From NCBI RefSeq assembly GCF_000011385.1, contig NC_005125.1:930001-994000 (forward strand): 64,000 bases of DNA, read 5' to 3'. Each line of letters opens with the position of its first letter. Within the stretch, counting starts at the first letter, position 1. Source of the DNA: Gloeobacter violaceus PCC 7421. GTDB taxonomy: Bacteria; Cyanobacteriota; Cyanobacteriia; Gloeobacterales; Gloeobacteraceae. A program made the position numbers and the translations under genes. The notes beneath the pieces are model-generated. The model had not been told where the DNA came from, did no database searches, and saw nothing but the letters and a program-made list of their open reading frames with translations. Below, one piece after another: positions 9,050 through 17,697 of this stretch.

Positions 9050-10000
9050 TCAGGTTGCGAGGGCACCGCCGCAACTGGAACCCGAACCTGCAGTGCAACC
9101 GAAGCAATGCTCGCCGGTGGCAATGGGCCGACCGATCAAATCGGCGGCAGAATACTCCCAGAGAAAACGTCCGGTCGTTCCCAGGGCCGTCAGGTCCAGC
9201 ATCTGATTGAAATCGCAGTCGTAGAGCCGCCCCTGCCAGTCGACGCTCACCAAACTGCGGCACATCAAGCCGACGAGGGTGCTCGGGTTGAAGTTGTCGC
9301 TCAGAAGGCGGTTGTAGGTATCGAGCTGGCCCATCCTCTGCAAATAGTGCCGGAAGCGGCGGATCGGCATGTTGGTGATGGTGAACAGGCGGTTGAAGAC
9401 GATGCCGTAGTGCTCCGACAGCTCCTGCCGGTAGCGCGCTTCGAGGGAAGTCTGGGCGGGCGGCAGGTGGGCGCCTACAGGGTTGTAGACCAGATTGAGC
9501 AGCAGGCCGCCCGCAGGTTGGCCGTAACCCAATTGGTTGAGCTGCCTGAGGGCTGCGATACTCTGCTCGAAGACGCGGTTGCCCCGCTGTTTATCGACAT
9601 TGTCGGGCGAGTAGCAGGGCAGGGAGGCTATCACTTCGACGCGGTAGCCGGCGAGAAATTCGGCCAGATCCGCCTGGCCGGGCTCGAAGAGCACCGTCAG
9701 GTTGCAGCGATCCATGACGTGCAGGCCCAAGGCGCGGCCGGTTTCCACCAGAAAGCGAAATTGCGCGTTCAGTTCCGGCGCACCGCCGGTCAGATCCAGA
9801 TTTCGCACGCGGTTGGCCCCCAGCCAGGCGGCGATGCGCCGGGCGGTGGGGGAGTCCATCATCTCGGTGCGGTTGGGACCCGCTTCAACGTGGCAGTGGG
9901 TGCAAGCCAGGTTGCAGTATTTGCCGAGGTTGAGTTGCAGCGTTTCGAGCGTGTCTCGCTGCAAGGTACCGGCGCGTTCGGCGAAGGCGGAGGCAGACAT
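9050..10000 (-). CDS. arsS: ArsS-type radical SAM protein (arsenosugar biosynthesis family)
   Basis: This 316-residue radical SAM enzyme has the iron-sulfur motif CNLACTHC (about residues 29-36) followed by HVEAGPNRTE, the glycine-rich DLTGGAPELN strand, and a C-terminal cysteine block (MCRSLVSVDWQGRLYDCDF and HCFGCTAGSGSSCGG). That layout is the ArsS family with a DUF3641 tail, which is linked to arsenosugar production after ArsM methylation. No ArsM or other arsenic gene is in the window. It lies 52 bp downstream of nadC on the same strand. Confidence 0.88.
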   Translation of the reverse strand: MSASAFAERAGTLQRDTLETLQLNLGKYCNLACTHCHVEAGPNRTEMMDSPTARRIAAWLGANRVRNLDLTGGAPELNAQFRFLVETGRALGLHVMDRCNLTVLFEPGQADLAEFLAGYRVEVIASLPCYSPDNVDKQRGNRVFEQSIAALRQLNQLGYGQPAGGLLLNLVYNPVGAHLPPAQTSLEARYRQELSEHYGIVFNRLFTITNMPIRRFRHYLQRMGQLDTYNRLLSDNFNPSTLVGLMCRSLVSVDWQGRLYDCDFNQMLDLTALGTTGRFLWEYSAADLIGRPIATGEHCFGCTAGSGSSCGGALAT

Positions 10001-10052
10001 AGGTAAAGATCTACAGACTCGTCCAAGCTAACGGAAGTTCGGTCGCGGCGGC

Positions 10053-10943
10053 TCAATCGAGCGGCAGGGTATCCGTTGTCGGGACGCGCCGCAAATCGAG
10101 GCTGATGTCGAGCCAGGGGGCGCGGGTGATCGTGGCGCTGGTGGAGATGTAATCAACGCCGGTCGCGGCGACATCGCCCAATGTATCGAGGGTGATGTTG
10201 CCCGAAGCCTCGGTAAGAACGCGGCCGGCGATCAGTTGCACCGCCTCGCGCATGCGCTCGACAGGCATGTTGTCGAGCATGATCACCTGCACGCCGCACC
10301 CGAGCGCTTCTTGGACCTGTTCGAGCGATTCGGTCTCCACTTCGATGGGCATCAAAAACGGGATGCGTCCACGCAGGCGCTCGACTGCCGGCCGGATGCC
10401 CCCGGCTGCCTCGATATGGTTGTCTTTGATCATGGCGGCGTCGTCGAGGCCGAAGCGGTGGTTGAGCGCACCCCCCACCCGCACGGCGTACTTTTCGATG
10501 AGCCGCAGCCCCGGTGTGGTCTTGCGCGTGTCGACCAACCGGGCATGGTGGCCCGCAAGCCGCTCGACATAGCGGCGGGTGATTGTGGCGATGCCGCTGA
10601 GGCGCTGCAGCAGATTGAGGGCCACCCGTTCTCCCATGAGCAGCGAGCGCACCGGCCCTTCGACAACGGCAATCACCGTGCGCGCTTCGGCGGCGGTCCC
10701 TTCTTCGCACATCGGCGCAAAGCGCACCGCCGGATCGACGATGGCAAAGAGTCGTTCCACCAGTGGCAGCCCCGCCACTACCCCGGCTTCTTTGAGCAAA
10801 ATTTTGCCGTGGCCGTCGGGGCTTTCTTCGGCAAACAGCGCCTCACTGGTGCGGTCTCCGCGGCCCCAATCCTCGGCAAGCCAACTGGAAAGCAGCGGAT
10901 CGAGCAGCAGTGGATGCGGCAGAGCGTAGCGATTGGTGAGCAT
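10053..10943 (-). CDS. nadC: Nicotinate-nucleotide pyrophosphorylase (carboxylating)
   Basis: It converts quinolinate and PRPP to nicotinate mononucleotide in de novo NAD synthesis. The 296-residue protein has EDWGRGDRTSEA, LMGERVALNLLQRLSGIAT, DTRKTTPGLR, EKYAVRVGGALNHRFGLDDAAMIKDNH, IEVET and a C-terminal GVDYISTSATI, all standard. The start is ATG 10943, which puts the first helix LLDPLLSSWL near the N-terminus. It is divergent from trmD (28 bp apart), so both promoters must share or overlap this short gap. Confidence 0.96.
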   Translation of the reverse strand: MLTNRYALPHPLLLDPLLSSWLAEDWGRGDRTSEALFAEESPDGHGKILLKEAGVVAGLPLVERLFAIVDPAVRFAPMCEEGTAAEARTVIAVVEGPVRSLLMGERVALNLLQRLSGIATITRRYVERLAGHHARLVDTRKTTPGLRLIEKYAVRVGGALNHRFGLDDAAMIKDNHIEAAGGIRPAVERLRGRIPFLMPIEVETESLEQVQEALGCGVQVIMLDNMPVERMREAVQLIAGRVLTEASGNITLDTLGDVAATGVDYISTSATITRAPWLDISLDLRRVPTTDTLPLD

Positions 10944-10971
10944 AATCTGATCGTAGGCCCCGTCAGGTGCA

Positions 10972-11655
10972 ATGCGGATCGACATCGTCACGTTGTTTCC
11001 GGAGTTCTTTGTTTCCCCCCTGCAGTGCAGTTTGCTCGCAAGGGCGATAGCAGGCGGAGTGTGCAACATCGCGATCACCAACCCGCGCGATTTTGCCGCC
11101 GACCGCTATCGGACGGTCGACGACACTCCCTACGGCGGCGGGGCGGGCATGGTGCTCAAACCCGAACCGCTCTTCGCGGCGGTCGAGTCGTTGCCGATCA
11201 TCGCACCGCGGGCGGTGATTCTGCTGACTCCCCAGGGCCGTCCTCTCAAGCAGGTGTTCCTGCGCTCGCTCGCGGCCGATTACGCCCAACTGGTGCTTTT
11301 GTGCGGCCACTACGAAGGGGTGGATGAGCGGGTGCGCGCCCATCTGGCCACCCACGAAATTTCACTGGGGGATTTTGTGCTCACCGGCGGCGAGATCCCG
11401 GCTTTGGCGCTCATCGACGGGATTGTGCGCCTGTTGCCCGGTACTGTCGGCAACCGCGCCTCCCTCGAATCGGAAAGTTTCGAGGACAACCTGCTTGAAT
11501 ATCCCCAGTACACCCGCCCGGCCGACTTTCGAGGCTGGCAGGTGCCGGAGGTGTTACTCAGCGGTCATCACGCCCAGATCGCCCACTGGCGGCGCGAGCA
11601 GCAACTGACGCGCACTCGGGAGCGGCGGCCGGACTTGCTGCCGCCGGAAGCGTGA
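10972..11655 (+). CDS. trmD: tRNA (guanine-37-N1)-methyltransferase
   Basis: This SPOUT methyltransferase makes m1G37, which prevents frameshifting. At 227 residues it is full length. Motifs: MRIDIVTLFPEFF, DDTPYGGGAGMVLKPEPLF, the knot residues LLCGHYEGVDERV, EISLGDFVLTGGEIPALALID, and TRPADFRGWQVPEVLLSGHHA. AGGTG lies just before the ATG. It is followed after 3 bp by the osmoprotectant transporter, so it may drive that gene too. Confidence 0.97.
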   Translation: MRIDIVTLFPEFFVSPLQCSLLARAIAGGVCNIAITNPRDFAADRYRTVDDTPYGGGAGMVLKPEPLFAAVESLPIIAPRAVILLTPQGRPLKQVFLRSLAADYAQLVLLCGHYEGVDERVRAHLATHEISLGDFVLTGGEIPALALIDGIVRLLPGTVGNRASLESESFEDNLLEYPQYTRPADFRGWQVPEVLLSGHHAQIAHWRREQQLTRTRERRPDLLPPEA

Positions 11656-11658
11656 CCC

Positions 11659-13149
11659 ATGCAATATCTGTGGTTGGTGGTCTTTGTGCTGTGTACAGCC
11701 TGGGCGGCTGGGGCTGAGGAACGGCTGGTAGTAGGCTCCAAGCGGTTTACCGAGTCCTACATTTTGGGAGAACTGGTGCGCCAGACGGCCGAGCGGGCGG
11801 GCGAAGCGCAGGTCACCCATCGCCAGGGGCTGGGCAACACGGGCATCTTGTTCGCGGCCCTGACCAGCGGTGAAATCGATCTTTACCCGGAGTACACCGG
11901 CACCATCGACAAAGAAGTGCTCAAAAACCGCACCCCGGCGGATCTGATGACCTTGCAAAAGCAACTGGCTCCTTTAGGGCTGGGAGTGGGGGTGCCCCTC
12001 GGCTTCAACGACACCTACGCGCTCGCCATGGGCGCAGATCAGGCCGAAAAACTGGGTATCCGCACCCTCTCGGATTTGAAGCGGCACCCCGAACTGCGCT
12101 ACGGGCTGTCGCAGGAATTTCTCAACCGCGCCGACGGCTGGCCCGGGGTGCGGCGCGTCTACGGGCTTGCCGCCCAACCGCGCGCCCTGGAGCACGGGCT
12201 TGCCTACGAAGCGATTGCGGCCGGACAAATTGACCTGATTGACATCTACTCGACCGACGCCAAGATCGACCGCTACCGGTTGCGGGTGCTCACCGACGAT
12301 AAGCGGTTTTTCCCGGCCTACGACGCGGTGCTGCTCTACCGGCTGGACTTGCCGAAACGATTGCCCAAGACCTGGGCGGCGATTGGTCAATTGGAAGGCA
12401 AGCTCGATGAGAAGCAGATGGTGCAACTGAACGCCGATGCGGAGTTGCGCGGGCTTACTTTTGCCGAGATTGCCGGGCGGTTTTTGCGCGGCGAGACCGA
12501 CCAGGCCACCACCCGAAGCGGATTTATCGATCAGTTATTTGGCGCAGACTTCGGGCGGCTCACCTTCGAACACTTGCTACTCGTTTTCGCTTCGCTGCTT
12601 GTCGGTGTAGCCGTCGGGGTGCCCCTGGGAATTTGGGCGGCAGCGAAACCGGCGCTTTCCCAGGTGATTCTCTCGGGCGTAGGCATCATCCAGACGATTC
12701 CCTCGCTGGCGCTTCTGGCCTTTCTCATCCCCGTCCTGCAGCAGATCGGCACCGTCCCGGCTTTGGTGGCGTTGTTTCTCTATTCGCTGTTGCCCATCGT
12801 GCGCAACACGTATACCGGTTTGATGGATATCCCCCCCGGCCTGCGCGAATCGGGGCTTGCCCTTGGTCTGCCGGCAGGAGCCAGGTTGCGGCTGATCGAA
12901 TTGCCCCTCGCTTCGCGCACGATCCTGGCCGGGATCAAAACCGCCGCCGTCATCAACGTCGGCACTGCCACGATCGCCGCCTTTATCGGCGCGGGCGGCT
13001 TCGGCGAGCGCATCGCCACAGGGCTTGCCCTCAACGACAACGCCACCCTGCTCGCAGGCGCCATCCCGGCGGCGGGACTGGCACTACTCGTACAGTTCGC
13101 CTTCGATCTGCTCGAACGCTGGGTCGTACCCAGCGGCTTGCGTTCTTGA
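11659..13149 (+). CDS. Osmoprotectant ABC transporter, substrate-binding protein fused to permease
   Basis: This is a single 496-residue chain. It starts with a signal sequence (YLWLVVFVLCTAWAAGAEE), then an OpuAC/ProX-type binding protein (LVVGSKRFTESYILGELV, QGLGNTGILFAALTSGEIDLYPEYTGT, DIYSTDAKIDRY). From about residue 295 follows a permease (LLLVFASLLVGVAVGVPLGIWA, GIIQTIPSLALLAFL, the EAA-like GLRESGLALGLPAGARLRLIELPLA, FIGAGGFGERIATGLALNDN). Glycine betaine, choline or a similar solute is expected. The ATPase subunit is not in the window. The binding-protein-first order is the reverse of the Lactococcus OpuABC fusion. Confidence 0.9.
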   Translation: MQYLWLVVFVLCTAWAAGAEERLVVGSKRFTESYILGELVRQTAERAGEAQVTHRQGLGNTGILFAALTSGEIDLYPEYTGTIDKEVLKNRTPADLMTLQKQLAPLGLGVGVPLGFNDTYALAMGADQAEKLGIRTLSDLKRHPELRYGLSQEFLNRADGWPGVRRVYGLAAQPRALEHGLAYEAIAAGQIDLIDIYSTDAKIDRYRLRVLTDDKRFFPAYDAVLLYRLDLPKRLPKTWAAIGQLEGKLDEKQMVQLNADAELRGLTFAEIAGRFLRGETDQATTRSGFIDQLFGADFGRLTFEHLLLVFASLLVGVAVGVPLGIWAAAKPALSQVILSGVGIIQTIPSLALLAFLIPVLQQIGTVPALVALFLYSLLPIVRNTYTGLMDIPPGLRESGLALGLPAGARLRLIELPLASRTILAGIKTAAVINVGTATIAAFIGAGGFGERIATGLALNDNATLLAGAIPAAGLALLVQFAFDLLERWVVPSGLRS

Positions 13150-13205
13150 AACTCAGTCTTCACATAGTCGGGCTGCGATGGGTATGCTAACTTAAAATTG
13201 AGAAT

Positions 13206-13313
13206 TCACTGCTTATTACTTGCCAAAGGTGCTCCAGGATAAGGATTTTTGGACTCTTCGGCAACCAGGTACTTGATAAGCACGCTTGTATTCAGACATA
13301 GAGCTTTAGTCAC
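13206..13313 (-). pseudogene. VapC-type PIN toxin, N-terminal stub
   Basis: Starting at a GTG that overlaps the antitoxin stop by 8 bp, the frame reads a PIN-domain opening (TKALCLNTSVLIKYLVAEE) and then ends after 35 codons. PIN domains begin with LDTSVLIKYL; here the first catalytic aspartate is asparagine, and the remaining ~100 residues are absent. The downstream tail (SKNPYPGAPLASNKQ) looks like read-through into unrelated sequence. The toxin is therefore dead by two independent changes. Confidence 0.75.
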
Positions 13314-13560
13314 GCCGTCCTTCGTCCTCCCTCAAGCTGCGGATGAGGGCTGTGGAATCGACTTCGATCGCTTTCGCGGCACGCATTTGTTCGCGCCTGG
13401 CAACGATACGCCGATGAGCCGCCCACCCTCGGCGTCGGCGCACTTCCCGGTCGACAGCTTCCACGACCAGTTCATTGAAGGATTCTCCCGCGCCCTTGAG
13501 CGCCTTTGCCTTGCGGAGCAATTCGGCAGGAAAATGGATAGTGACCGACTTGCGCTCCAT
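13306..13560 (-). CDS. VapB-type antitoxin, orphaned
   Basis: This 84-residue protein has an N-terminal ribbon-helix-helix pattern (KSVTIHFPAELLRKAKALKGAGESFNELVVEAVDREVRRR) and a basic, helical tail that would bind the toxin. The stop overlaps the start of the PIN stub by 8 bp, the typical coupling of an antitoxin-toxin pair. Since the toxin is truncated, this gene may persist as an orphan DNA-binding repressor or be decaying. I see no antitoxin-specific operator with certainty. Confidence 0.75.
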   Translation of the reverse strand: MERKSVTIHFPAELLRKAKALKGAGESFNELVVEAVDREVRRRRGWAAHRRIVARREQMRAAKAIEVDSTALIRSLREDEGRRD

Positions 13561-13756
13561 CAGATACTAAAGCCATTTGTTGATACCGTTGAGTTTAACT
13601 GTTCAGGCTGTACGATAAACCCCAGCTCGTGAGTGTGCCAGCAGAGGCAAGGCTGCCCTGGCTTGTAAAGAAATACGGGTAGTGCCGTAGAGCACCAGCG
13701 ACCAAAGATTAGCCGTCATACAATTGCGCACTGATCTTTTCTGTGGAGTTATGTGT

Positions 13757-15214
13757 ATGGAAACCACATTGCAGCGGTTGTTTTTTGCTGGAAGTGCTGT
13801 GGGTAGTTGTGCGACCCGAACGGGGCTCATCGGTCTGGGTCTGGCAGTATCGCTTAGCCTTGGAACGCTACCTGTCCGGGCACAGGTGGACTTTGCACCT
13901 GCTCAAAATTTTTATGCGGGCGGCAACCCCAACTCTGTAGCTGTTGGTGACTTCGATGGAGATGGTGATCTTGACCTGGCCCTGGCCAACGGCAGCTACG
14001 GCGACTCCGGGCCGGTATCGGTGCTGTTGAACGATGGCCAAGGTGTATTTTCGGCTCCATCCACCTTTGGAGCCGGCGATCTGCCGGTGTCGGTGGTGGC
14101 AGGAGATCTCGATGGCGACACTGATCTGGATCTGGCTGTAGCAAACGGCGGGTTTGACAGCGAAGCGGTATCGGTACTCAAGAATAACGGCGACGGCACG
14201 TTCGGACCCCCGCAAGCTTTCCAAATCAGCGGCTTGGGTTTTCCCTATGCGGTAACCACCGGCGATCTTGACGGGGACGGCGATCTCGATCTTGTCGCTG
14301 TCAGTACTTATGATCTGGGCGCTGTCTCGGTGCTTTTGAACCGTGGCAATGGAAGTTTTGTCGAGACAGGTTTTGATTATGGCGGCTATGGACTGAATGC
14401 TGTCACCGTCGGCGATCTGGACGGCGACGGCGATCTCGATGTCGCGATTACTTCAAGCGGATTTGGCGACAATGGCTATGTTGTTGTCTTTCTCAACAAC
14501 GGCAAAGGCGAGCTTTCGTTCATTTCGTCCATCAATGTCGGTGGTAATCCTCTCTCTATCCAGGCTGCCGACTTCAATGGCGATGGCGACACCGATCTTG
14601 TCAGCGCTGATGCCTCTTTTAGTGCCCTATCCGTGCTGTTGGGTAATGGCAACGGCACTTTTGCCTCACCCCAGAGCATTTCGATCAAAATCAGACCTTA
14701 CTCTGTCACGGTGGGAGATTTTGACGGCGATGGCGATCTGGATCTGGCTACAGCCAACTATGGTTCAGACAATATTTCGGTGTTGCTGAATGGTGGTGGC
14801 GGCGACTTTGCCCCGGCACTCGACTTTGCCGCCGACAAAGGTACCCGGAGTATCAACGTTGGGGATTTCGATGGCGACGGCAATCTGGATCTGGTCGCAG
14901 CCAACTTCCAGGCTGCAAATGTGTCAGTGCTGCTGAACACGACCGGTTTGGACGCAGCGCTGAGTATCGACACTTTTACCCCGCGCCGTGGTCCGGCGGG
15001 CACAGAGGTGACTATCTCTGGAAGCGGTTTTGCAGAGGCCACGGCCGTTTTGTTCAAGGGCAACACCACCCGCGCCGTGCCCGCAGACTTTACTGTCGTC
15101 TCCGACACCGAGATCATGGCGATCGTGCCGACCGGCGCTGTGTCAGGACGTATCCTCGTCAAAAACCCGACCGGTACAGCGACCAGTCGGGGCAGGTTTG
15201 AGGTCACGCCCTGA
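13757..15214 (+). CDS. Secreted FG-GAP/VCBS repeat protein with C-terminal IPT/TIG domain (copy 1)
   Basis: This is a 485-residue protein. Signal peptide: TGLIGLGLAVSLSLGTLPVRAQ. Then come seven repeats with a calcium-loop core of the form GDFDGDGDLDLA and an ending VSVLLNNGDGTF, which should form a seven-bladed beta-propeller. An Ig-like IPT/TIG domain closes the chain (GPAGTEVTISGSGFAEATAV ... SGRILVKNPTGTATS). I chose ATG 13757 (GGAG eight bases upstream) over ATG 13751. The second copy is at 19155-20570. Role probably extracellular adhesion or ligand binding; no catalytic residues visible. Confidence 0.9.
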   Translation: METTLQRLFFAGSAVGSCATRTGLIGLGLAVSLSLGTLPVRAQVDFAPAQNFYAGGNPNSVAVGDFDGDGDLDLALANGSYGDSGPVSVLLNDGQGVFSAPSTFGAGDLPVSVVAGDLDGDTDLDLAVANGGFDSEAVSVLKNNGDGTFGPPQAFQISGLGFPYAVTTGDLDGDGDLDLVAVSTYDLGAVSVLLNRGNGSFVETGFDYGGYGLNAVTVGDLDGDGDLDVAITSSGFGDNGYVVVFLNNGKGELSFISSINVGGNPLSIQAADFNGDGDTDLVSADASFSALSVLLGNGNGTFASPQSISIKIRPYSVTVGDFDGDGDLDLATANYGSDNISVLLNGGGGDFAPALDFAADKGTRSINVGDFDGDGNLDLVAANFQAANVSVLLNTTGLDAALSIDTFTPRRGPAGTEVTISGSGFAEATAVLFKGNTTRAVPADFTVVSDTEIMAIVPTGAVSGRILVKNPTGTATSRGRFEVTP

Positions 15215-15220
15215 GCCGAA

Positions 15221-17359
15221 TCAGGGCAGTTTGCCGATGTTGAGCAATCGGGTTTCCCCGGCGCCGTCGTTGTCGTTGACCACCCAGAGATTGCCGCGCT
15301 TGAGGGCAGTGCCTTCGATCTTCTCCAGGTCGAAGCCGAACTGGGTCAGTAAATCGACGCGCAACTGCTTGCTTACCGTCGCGCCGGGGGCGAGGCCCTT
15401 GAGGCTGAACGAGTAGATGCGCTTGACGGTGGCGTTGCCCGCCGCCTGGTTGTCGCGCTCGATGACGGCGAAACTTTCGTCCCCCAGGGCGGTGATTTCG
15501 CTGAGGCCCACCCAGCCGTCCTCCGGCGGAGTGTCGAGCGGGTAGTTGTAGAACGCCCAACTGGCCGTATCGCGGTCGTAGGCACCCACCAGCACAAAGC
15601 CGACATCGCCTGCCAGCTCGCGCTGGATGACCGTGTAGACCTTGCGGCCGGAGGGACTGACGGCAACGCCCTCGAAGCCGTTGTCGCCCACCCGCGCGGC
15701 AATCTCGCCAGGCAGCGTGATTTCTTCTTTCACCGCACCGCTCGCGTCGGTGCGGATGAGCAGGTTGGGCGGGTCGTTGGCTTCCTCACCCTCGCTTGCA
15801 AGCCAGAAGCCACCTTCGGGGGCGACGGCGATGCCTTCGAGATCGTAGTTTGCCGGGGCGCCGTCTTTGGTGAGCGGGAGGGCTGCTTCCACCACCGCGC
15901 GCGATCCTTGCAGGCGGACTGTGAAGATGCGCGAGGGCTGGAAGGCTTTATCCGGCACGGCGTACAGCACGTTGTCGGGGCCATTGTCCAGGCCGCTCAG
16001 CGCACTCCAGGGCAGCGACAGCTCGCCGCTTCTGACCGTGGGCTGGCTCACAGGCGGCACGTAGCGGCCGGGAATGGCCTCGAAGATGTCGACGGTACCG
16101 TCCTCTTCGTTGGCGGTGAGCACCAGTCCGCGGCTCGGGATGGCAAGCACCCCCTCCGGAGAGATGCCCGTGGGCAACAGTTGCACGAAGCGGGGAGCTC
16201 GGGGGTTGGTGAGGTCGTAGACCGCGAGGAAGCTGCCCCGCTCAGAAGCAAGAAACGCGAAGGGCGTGCCGCCGAAGGTGGCGAGTGTTCCGCCTTCGAC
16301 TTCAAGACCCCGGTTCTCAGAGCGCGAGTCGGGGTAGTGGCCGAACAGCACAGCCCGCGACTCTAGGCTCGAACCGCTGTCGTAGAGCACGCTGCCTTCG
16401 AGGTCGATGACGCTGAAACCTCGCCCGCCCGAATCGCTGCCCTCGGTGTCCCCTTCGTTGGCGATCACCAGCGCCCTGCCGTCCGGGGTGAAGGCGACCG
16501 CATCCGGTTCGCGCCGTCCCGCAAATGGCTGCACGAACTTGATGTCGTTATCGTCGATCAGATCCGCCGCCCGGTGGGTCGAAGTACCCAGCGAGAAACT
16601 ACGTACGACCGTGGCGCTCTCGATATCGATGAGCGATAGGACGTTGTTCTCCTGCACGCTCACTGCCGCCGTCTTGCCGTTCGCAGAGATGGCCACGAAT
16701 TCCGGCTGCGGATCGCTTACGAAATTGGCCCCCGGGACCGACGCGAGGTCGATGGGTACGTTGGTGATCACGGAGTTGGCGGGGGAGTCGTAGTCGAGCT
16801 TGACGACATTGACCGAGCCGGGGCGGCTACCGGGCAAGTTGTCGGTGTCCTCCTCGTCCTCGATGGCGATCACAGCCTTGGCGCCGTCGGGGGTGAGCGC
16901 GATGCTGTCCGGGCCGATGCCCAGCAAATTGACCTGCCCTACGACCGTGAAGCTCACCAGATCGATAAACAGCAGCACCCCCGGCTTTTGGGCGGCGATG
17001 TCTTCTTCGTCATCTTTGATCACCGCCAGGGCGTACCGGCCGTTCGGGGTGATTGTTACCGAAGTCGGCTCGCCGAAGCTTGACACGTCGACATTGCCCG
17101 CCTCCACCGGTAGCGCCGGATTCTGGAGGTCGATGAAGCCCACCAGTTGCTCCCCGGCGTCGGTGTAAGCCAACAACTTGCCGTCCGGGCTGGCGGAGAT
17201 AATCTCGGCGATCGAACCGCTGACGTTGTAGCGCGCCAAGGGTTTAAAGCCTCCCACCGTCGGCGACGCGGCCACAGGCAGCACACCGCTGGCCGCAGCC
17301 AGGGCGATTCCACCCCCGAGGAGCATCCCCAGGGCCAATCCAAGAGTCCATTTGCGCAT
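15221..17359 (-). CDS. Secreted phytase-like / esterase-like beta-propeller protein
   Basis: This is a 712-residue protein. Signal peptide: WTLGLALGMLLGGGIALAAASG. The N-terminal half is a propeller of surface-protein type (IISASPDGKLLAYTD, VTITPNGRYALAVI, IALTPDGAKAVIAIEDEED, VAFTPDGRALVIANEGDTEG). The C-terminal half matches the 'esterase-like activity of phytase' pattern (DLEGIAVAPEGGFWLASEGEEANDPPN, GFEGVAVSPSGRKVYTVIQRE, SEITALGDESFAVIERDN, KIEGTALKRGNLWVVNDNDG). Likely acts outside the inner membrane, perhaps on phosphate esters. Convergent with FG-GAP copy 1, 6 bp apart. Confidence 0.82.
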   Translation of the reverse strand: MRKWTLGLALGMLLGGGIALAAASGVLPVAASPTVGGFKPLARYNVSGSIAEIISASPDGKLLAYTDAGEQLVGFIDLQNPALPVEAGNVDVSSFGEPTSVTITPNGRYALAVIKDDEEDIAAQKPGVLLFIDLVSFTVVGQVNLLGIGPDSIALTPDGAKAVIAIEDEEDTDNLPGSRPGSVNVVKLDYDSPANSVITNVPIDLASVPGANFVSDPQPEFVAISANGKTAAVSVQENNVLSLIDIESATVVRSFSLGTSTHRAADLIDDNDIKFVQPFAGRREPDAVAFTPDGRALVIANEGDTEGSDSGGRGFSVIDLEGSVLYDSGSSLESRAVLFGHYPDSRSENRGLEVEGGTLATFGGTPFAFLASERGSFLAVYDLTNPRAPRFVQLLPTGISPEGVLAIPSRGLVLTANEEDGTVDIFEAIPGRYVPPVSQPTVRSGELSLPWSALSGLDNGPDNVLYAVPDKAFQPSRIFTVRLQGSRAVVEAALPLTKDGAPANYDLEGIAVAPEGGFWLASEGEEANDPPNLLIRTDASGAVKEEITLPGEIAARVGDNGFEGVAVSPSGRKVYTVIQRELAGDVGFVLVGAYDRDTASWAFYNYPLDTPPEDGWVGLSEITALGDESFAVIERDNQAAGNATVKRIYSFSLKGLAPGATVSKQLRVDLLTQFGFDLEKIEGTALKRGNLWVVNDNDGAGETRLLNIGKLP

Positions 17360-17697
17360 TTTCCACCCTCAAAAAATAGATTCAAGCCGCACAGCGGGCA
17401 GGCTTGTCCCGTGGACCGCAAGGTTGATCAACCGCACGACCCTGGCGCGGTTGTCATTGGGCCCTCAAAAATTTACCGATGACACGTAAAGCCAAGATTA
17501 TGAAACCACTAAGTCAAAGTTAAAGAACAAGAAGCCCTGACGATGGAGTACACACATCAATGCATCCGTCTTACGGAAGTGATCAAAATCTCCAATTGGT
17601 ACTGGTGTGCTTGCGGGGAAAGGTACGAGAATGAATCCAAGTGCTTGGACAGGCAGCTAAGCTATGTCTCTACCGCTTACCAGGACGAGCAGAGCAG
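17360..17697. other. Intergenic region upstream of the phytase-like gene and IS remnant
   Basis: Between the start of the phytase-like gene and the IS3 remnant lie 338 bases. They become AT-richer toward 17480-17600 than the surrounding genes. No gene, tRNA or clear terminator is visible. The left end of the decayed IS is probably within 17560-17690, but I could not find a matching terminal inverted repeat at the right end. Confidence 0.5.

Noticed and set aside
13900-14950. Repeated gatggcgatctggatct-like segments, considered as DNA repeats
   Set aside because: They encode the calcium loops of FG-GAP blades in frame.
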